DNA of 64,000 bases, taken from assembly GCF_030445035.2 (NCBI RefSeq), contig NW_026688628.1, positions 1,302,001 through 1,366,000 on the forward strand, written 5' to 3'. Position 1 is the stretch's first letter, and each line of letters begins with the position of its first letter. The DNA is from Dasypus novemcinctus. Lineage: Eukaryota; Chordata; Mammalia; Cingulata; Dasypodidae. A program made the translations under genes and the position numbers. The notes under the pieces were generated by a model. The model searched no databases and was not told the DNA's origin. It saw only the letters and a program-made list of their open reading frames with translations. Shown piece by piece: positions 58,931-64,000 of this stretch.

Positions 58931-60032
58931 TAGTCAAAGTGGTTGTTATTTTCTTTGTGATTTCTCCCCATTGCTTTGATGATTAGAAAGCCCTTAGAGC
59001 TGTTTTTTCACTTACCTTTTAAAACCCATCCAGAATTTTCTTTTGTCTACAATGAAGTGGGAAGATACAAGTTTATTTTTAACCCAAAGAGCTATCCAAT
59101 TTTCACAGTACCAAACCCTGAAAACTTTATCACTGGCCATGGTTTGGGCTTCTTGTTAACCTAGGAGTGTAGGAGCCATACTGGAGGTGATACTTTCCAC
59201 AGAGGTGAAGGCCACAGTGGACCAGGGCACCCTGTGCCCACACCAGAAGTGGACAAGCTTGAGGGCCACAGTGGGAGGAACCTCAGGTGTGGTGGGCTTG
59301 TTCTGGCCAGTGGTGGTGTGGGAGCAGGAGCCCTGAGCCCATGCTGGGAGGTTTTCTGTCCTTCCCATCCTGTAAAGTGACTTGGAGCACAGGCACACCA
59401 GGATTTCCAGCAGCTGTTTGACAAGTTCCTTTAGTATGGCACCCCTGGAATTCTCAAGAACTTTAAGACAATATTAAGGATTGCCTTGTTGGCCTTAGCA
59501 GTGTGGCTATGGACAACAACCAGGCTGACTTATCCTCAAACCTCTCCCAGAATAACCAGGTGTCTTGCACAGGATGGAAGGTGTGTGAAGGGTTTGTAGA
59601 GGCTCAATTGAAGCTGCTTTCATCCAGTCTGAGTTCCTGGAGTCAGTGAGCTTGGGGGTTCCTGGGATTTCCATCATACTCTGTATATGTGCTGCATTCT
59701 CTTCACTGTACTTTCTGTCTTGACCTTGCTGTTGGTAGAAATGCTTCCTAGTGTTACCACCCAGAGGAAAAAAGTAATGCAAAAACAAACTTAGGCGACC
59801 TGGCATTAGGTTCTAGACCTGATACTCCCCAAATCCAGTAAGACCAAGTGTCTGAGTTCACTGTTGGGAGGATCTAAGCAGTCAGATTGATATACATGGC
59901 TAACCAGGGGAGGATTAAAGAACAACTAGCATGTGCATTTCTTCATCTTTTATTAGATAATGAGGCAGATGTACTCTCCCTTTAAGGACAAGCTGGGAGG
60001 AACAAATGGAGATATTAAAAGATGATATGTGA
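58931..60032. other. Unassigned, with a coding-like scrap
   Basis: From about 59,160 to 59,560 the plus strand has GC-moderate, codon-like text broken by stops, with a short 'QDFQQLFDKFL' then TAG then 'YGTPGILKNF' at 59,399-59,465 and a hydrophobic stretch after it. It looks like a processed-gene scrap, but I do not recognise the parent. The rest is unassigned. Confidence 0.35.
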
Positions 60033-61853
60033 TGGGTGGGGCAAGATGGCATCTGAGTGAATGTACTTCATAATTGCTCCTGCAAAAGACCGGCTGAGTA
60101 GGGTTGGAATCTTGCTGCAGTGGGTTGTTTTGGGGACTTACAAGGCAGGAGGTGTTTGGACATCGATTTGGAGAGACTGCAACAGAAATCATGCTTGCTA
60201 AAGGTAGAATTGTAGGTTTCTAGCACTGAGGTCAGAAGTGGAGAGGTGGGACTCTTCCCCCTAAGGCGTTCCCTGAACTGTCAGTAGTGTGGTGGCATTC
60301 CCAAGCCCTGTGTTCCCCAGAAGCATGGTCCCCAGATCCATGACCCCTAAGCCACCACAGCTGACATTCCACAGACCCACATACCCCAAGTCTGCAATAT
60401 CCCAGACTTCCCACTCCCAAATCCAGCACTCCCTGTGGTAAGGGAATACACTAGCCCTTCAGTTTTGGACTGACTCTGTGACTTGGAGGGTTTGTTGGAA
60501 GGTGTAGAGGGGCCAAGTGAGTGCGGGTTCAATTTTCAGGTCCCGTGCCCCCCATTTTTTTTTTTTTTTGAGCATGGAGGAGCATACCAGCTGGCTTGGG
60601 GAAAGCTGGGGAAGAAAGAAGAGGTGAATCTTCTTAGAAAGCCCAATTTACCTAAAAGTGCTGGGATAGAAAACTTGGTCTGGGAGAAGGTGGAGTCAGA
60701 AAATCAACTAGCCCTCCTGTAGCACACCTAAGGGAGATAGACTCTAAGATGTGTTTTGAAAACTTCCATTAGGATATTTGGGGTTCCTGGTGAGGTGTGG
60801 GCACTCTCTTTGGAAATTAAGAGACATTGTTTTCTCTGGTGATTTGGTTCACCAAGGACCAACTTGAATCTCCTACTGGACACCTCACACAGCTTCCCTG
60901 CTGCCCTGGGAGAGAGGGAAGGGAGAAAGGGGGAAGGTCAGACTCCTAAGCATTTTATTTAAATGCAAAGAGGATTCCTTGCTTGAAACTTTGATCTTCT
61001 TTGTTGTTTTATTTTCTGGTTTACCCTTCCTCTTTATCCCCCCATAGCCCTTTCTTCCTCCTCCTCCTCCTCCTCCACCTCTTCTTCTTCTTCTTCTTCT
61101 TCTTCTTCTTCTTCTTCTTCTTCTTCTTCTTCTTCTTCTTCTTCTTCTTCTTCTTCTTCCCCCTTTTGCTTGCATTTCCACCCCCTTTTTCCCTTTTTTC
61201 TTTCTCTTCTTTTTTATATTTTTTATATTAAGTGTGGCAGGGATGATTCATATTTGCTATATTTCCATATCCTCGATTTCCTCTTTCCTGTGTGTACTGA
61301 TTTTGGCTACCAATGCTAATCCTTTTCCTCTACATCTTTCTATCCTCCATCATTTCGTGTTTCTCTTACATTCCACTGCACTTAATTTAGCCCCCAATTT
61401 TTATTTCTAATACCTTTGTACTGTTTTCTGTCTTTTATTCACTCTCTATATTATTGTCCTTTCCTTTCTCTTTCCCACTTTACTGACCACACTGGTCTTT
61501 TAATTCATACTATATTCCTCACCATATTCAGTTTACTGTCTCATTATAGATATTCCATTTTTCTTACTGTTATAACTCTACACAGCTTACATGAGTCTAA
61601 TAGCCATTCTCCTAGATCTCACATGGTTCTTCTGCTAACATTTACTGTCAATACTACTATTATACTTTTTTCTTTTCTTACTTGTTTTGCTTTCCCCTGC
61701 CCTAATATTTTCTTTCAAGTGAACTTAGCCAACAACAAGGAAATAGAATAAGAAGAACAAAGTGGCAAAGAGAAAACTTAACACACATGCAAAAACAACA
61801 ACTAATTAAACCGTGAGACTAGACAAAGAAGTTAATCAACCCAAGCAGATAAA
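60033..61853 (+). promoter_or_regulatory. L1-B 5' UTR
   Basis: The block order follows 17,276-19,137, including 'ggagcataccagctgg', the mid-UTR poly-T, 'gggagaaggtggagtcag' and the pyrimidine-rich half. It differs by a large TTC-type microsatellite expansion. Confidence 0.75.
61054..61160 (+). repeat. (TCC)n/(TTC)n microsatellite in the L1-B 5' UTR
   Basis: A CTC-type run (about 61,054-61,078) leads into about 26 TTC units to 61,159. At the equivalent place L1-A has only an irregular pyrimidine run (18,455-18,500). The array gives a meaningless poly-arginine frame on the minus strand and a poly-phenylalanine frame on the plus strand. Confidence 0.95.
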
Positions 61854-62790
61854 ATGATGACCAGACAGCAACAAAAAACTACAATCCAAACCAATAATCA
61901 GGAAAACATGACCCAATCCAAAGAACAAACTAAAAACTAGGAAAAAGAGCAGAACATCAAACAAGTAAATAAAGCTCTCAAAACATTTAATAGGGGCCAA
62001 TTTAATGAGGTGAGGGAAGAGAATATGAAGAAAACACTTGGAGGCATACAGAAGAAATTGCAATCATGCAAAAAAAGACAACGGATATGATGGGGAGGAA
62101 CAGCACAATCCAAGAAATCAAAAATACACCCTCAGCAAATAACAGCAGATTTGAAGAGGGAGAGGAACTAGTGATGTGGAAGACAGTACATCTGAAATCA
62201 AACAGATAGTAGAATTGATAGATAAAAAGAGAGAAAAAATTCAACAGGGACTTTGGGACCTGAATGACAATGCAAAATGCAAAAACATATGCATTATAGG
62301 CATCCCAGAAAAAGAAGAGAAGGAAAAGGGAACAGAAGGGGTGTTGGAGGAAATAATGGCTGAAAACTTCCCAAACTTATTGAGGGAGATGAACGTCCAC
62401 ATCCAGGAAGCACAATGCACCCTAAATAGCATAAATCCCAACAGGCCTACCCAGACATATACTTGTCAAATTATCCAATGCTCAAGACAAAGAGAAAATT
62501 TTAAAGGCAGCAAGAGAAAAGAGAACCATCACATACAAAGTAGACTTCATAAGGTTAAGTGCTGATTTCTCATCTGAAACCAAGGAGGCAAGAAGGAAGT
62601 GGTATGACAAAGTCAAGATACTAAAAGAAAAAAAAATTCCTAAGAAGAATATTCTATACAGCTAAACTAACAAAAAATATGGTAGAAAGTTCAAATAGTC
62701 ACAGATAAACAGAAATTAATAGAGTATGCCAACAAGAATCCTGCCCTTCAAGAAATACTAAAGGAAGTTCTATAGGAGGAAAGAAAAACA
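61854..62790 (+). pseudogene. L1-B ORF1 remnant
   Basis: The start 'MMTRQQQKTTIQTNNQ' at 61,854 meets a stop after about 28 codons. A well-kept segment at 62,176-62,500 contains 'ICIIGIPEKEEKEKGTEG' and 'AENFPNLLREMNVHIQEAQ', the RNA-recognition core of L1 ORF1 protein. A frameshift near 62,490 breaks the C-terminal domain. Confidence 0.85.
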
Positions 62791-62888
62791 CAGGAGAGAC
62801 AGAGTTGGAGGAGAGTGTAAGAACAGCTAAAAAGACAAAAAAAGTAAAAAACCAAACAAAATATAACAAACACAAATCCAAAGAAAAT

Positions 62889-64000
62889 ATGGCTAATATA
62901 AATAATTCCTTGAAAGTGATAACACTGAATGTCAATGGATTAAACTCACCTGTCAAGAGACTCAGACTGGAAGATTGGATAAGAAAGTATGATGCATATA
63001 TATGTTGTCTACATGAAAAACATCTTAGACCCAGGGATTCAAGGAGGTTGAAAGTGAATGGCTGGAAAACAATCTTACAGGCAAATAATAACCAAAAAAA
63101 GGGCAGGAGTAACTATGTTAATATCATACAAAATAGACTTTAAATGCAAAACAATTATGAGAGACAAATATGGACACTACATATTAGTGAAAGGGATAAT
63201 CATTCAAAAAGAAAGAACAGTTATAAACATTTATGCTTCTAACAAGGGTGCCTCCGAATATGTGAGGCAAACACTGGAGAAACTAAGGGAAGGAATAGAT
63301 GTCTCTACAATTATAGTGGGGGACTAATACGCCACTATCACCTTTGGACAGAACATCTCAAAGAGAATCAATAAAGAAACAAAGACTTTGAACAACATAT
63401 TAGAGGAACTGAACCTAATAAACATATACAGAACATTATAGCCAAATAAAGCAGAATATACATTCTTCCCAAGCACACATGGATCATTCTCCAGGACAGA
63501 CCACAGGCTAGGTTGCAGAGAAAGTCTCAATGAATTCAGAAAGTTTGAAATCATACAAAATAATTTCTCTGACTGCAGAGGAATGAAGCAGGAAATCTGC
63601 AATAGTCAGAGACCCAGATGTGGCAACAAGATATGGAAGTTAAATAACACACTTTTAGAAAAACAGTGGGTCAAGGAGGAAATCTCAAAGAGAAATCAAT
63701 AACTGCCTTGAAACAAATGAAAATGATAACACACATATCAACACTTATGGGATGCAGCAAAAGTAGTACTGAGAAGGCAATTTATAGTCATAAATTAACA
63801 CATGATAAAAGAAAACTAAAATTGAAGAACTAACTGCACAGTCAGAGGAATTATTAAAAAACAACAACAAACTAAACCCAAAGAAAGAAGAAAGAAATAA
63901 CAAAGAGCACAACTAAATGAAAAAAAATAAGAAAGCACTTGAAAAAAATAAACAAAACCAAGAGCCAGTTCAATAAGATTGACAATAAAATTGTCAATAA
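62889..64000 (+). pseudogene. L1-B ORF2 remnant, endonuclease part
   Basis: From ATG 62,889 the frame reads 'MANINNSLKVITLNVNGL' and 'HEKHLRPRD', which retain the endonuclease's Asn and Glu positions near the N-terminus. A frameshift near 63,095 moves the reading to a second frame with 'NIYASN' and 'IIVGD', which stops at 63,326. Later text matches L1-A around 20,640-21,230. The reverse transcriptase would lie beyond the window. Confidence 0.85.

Larger units (their letters stand above)
60033..64000 (+). mobile_element. L1 of the L1-A subfamily (L1-B), cut by the window
   Basis: It starts with 'ggtggggcaagatggcatct' and is collinear with L1-A through the 5' UTR, ORF1 and the endonuclease part of ORF2 up to the window edge. 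Open stretches are longer than in L1-A, so it is the younger of the two, yet stops and frameshifts in both frames still make it inactive. The 3' end lies outside the window. Confidence 0.9.

Noticed and set aside
60885..61231. Poly-arginine and poly-phenylalanine reading frames
   Set aside because: They are direct readings of the TTC/GAA microsatellite.

Overview
The window is a vertebrate nuclear intergenic region, almost certainly from a xenarthran and most likely an armadillo (Dasypus-like). The best marker is an intact 376 bp tRNA-derived SINE at 45,005-45,380 that reads as the armadillo DAS-SINE family, with 10 bp target-site duplications. L1, MIR, L2, MLT1, MER5-like and Tigger fossils around it are normal for a placental mammal. 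There are no prokaryotic operons, CRISPR arrays or phage genes. Most long reading frames are repeat-derived or chance openings in GC-rich DNA. All names rest on reading the sequence against remembered families; no database was searched.

The only host protein-coding signal I can name is CFAP90 (formerly C5orf49), a ciliary doublet-microtubule protein. It appears twice and in opposite orientations. The C-terminal exon is on the minus strand at 44,125-44,304, gapless and open to the expected stop but heavily substituted. Exon 1 is on the plus strand at 52,309-52,480, inside a CpG island with an RFX X-box upstream, but with a stop four codons after the upstream ATG and a 2-base deletion near the splice donor. 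The middle exon was not found. This points to a broken or rearranged gene, a local inversion or misassembly, or two partial copies.

Layout. 1-6,430: minus-strand retroelement 3' ends of two related families (A and B below) plus old L1. 6,735-9,870: a decayed gammaretrovirus-like gag on the minus strand, with a minisatellite in its proline-rich part and a family B insertion through it. 9,935-16,500: old L1, a possible ERV LTR, tRNA-derived SINEs and another family B copy. 17,276-24,988: a near full-length inactive L1 (L1-A) whose 3' UTR defines family A. 25,217-26,825: the longest plus-strand family B copy. 26,885-31,366: a second L1 (L1-C) with about 400 bp monomers in its 5' UTR, an ORF1 interrupted by family B and a mostly deleted ORF2. 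31,367-32,105: an L1 ORF1 fragment. 32,115-39,514: a minus-strand LTR provirus with both LTRs, a polypurine tract and a primer-site candidate, but no recognised genes. 39,770-43,480: SINEs, a DNA-transposon fossil, a family B copy with perfect duplications, MLT1 and MIR. 44-53 kb: the CFAP90 remnants, the DAS-SINE, an old L1 with a Tigger fossil inside it, and L2, MIR and MER5-like fossils. 53-60 kb: mostly unassigned DNA with a few fossils. 60,033-64,000: a third L1 (L1-B) of the L1-A subfamily, cut by the window edge.

No new multi-gene system was found. The strongest leads are the CFAP90 arrangement, the noncoding family B element with clean L1-type insertion hallmarks, the monomer-type L1 5' UTR, and the provirus without recognisable genes.
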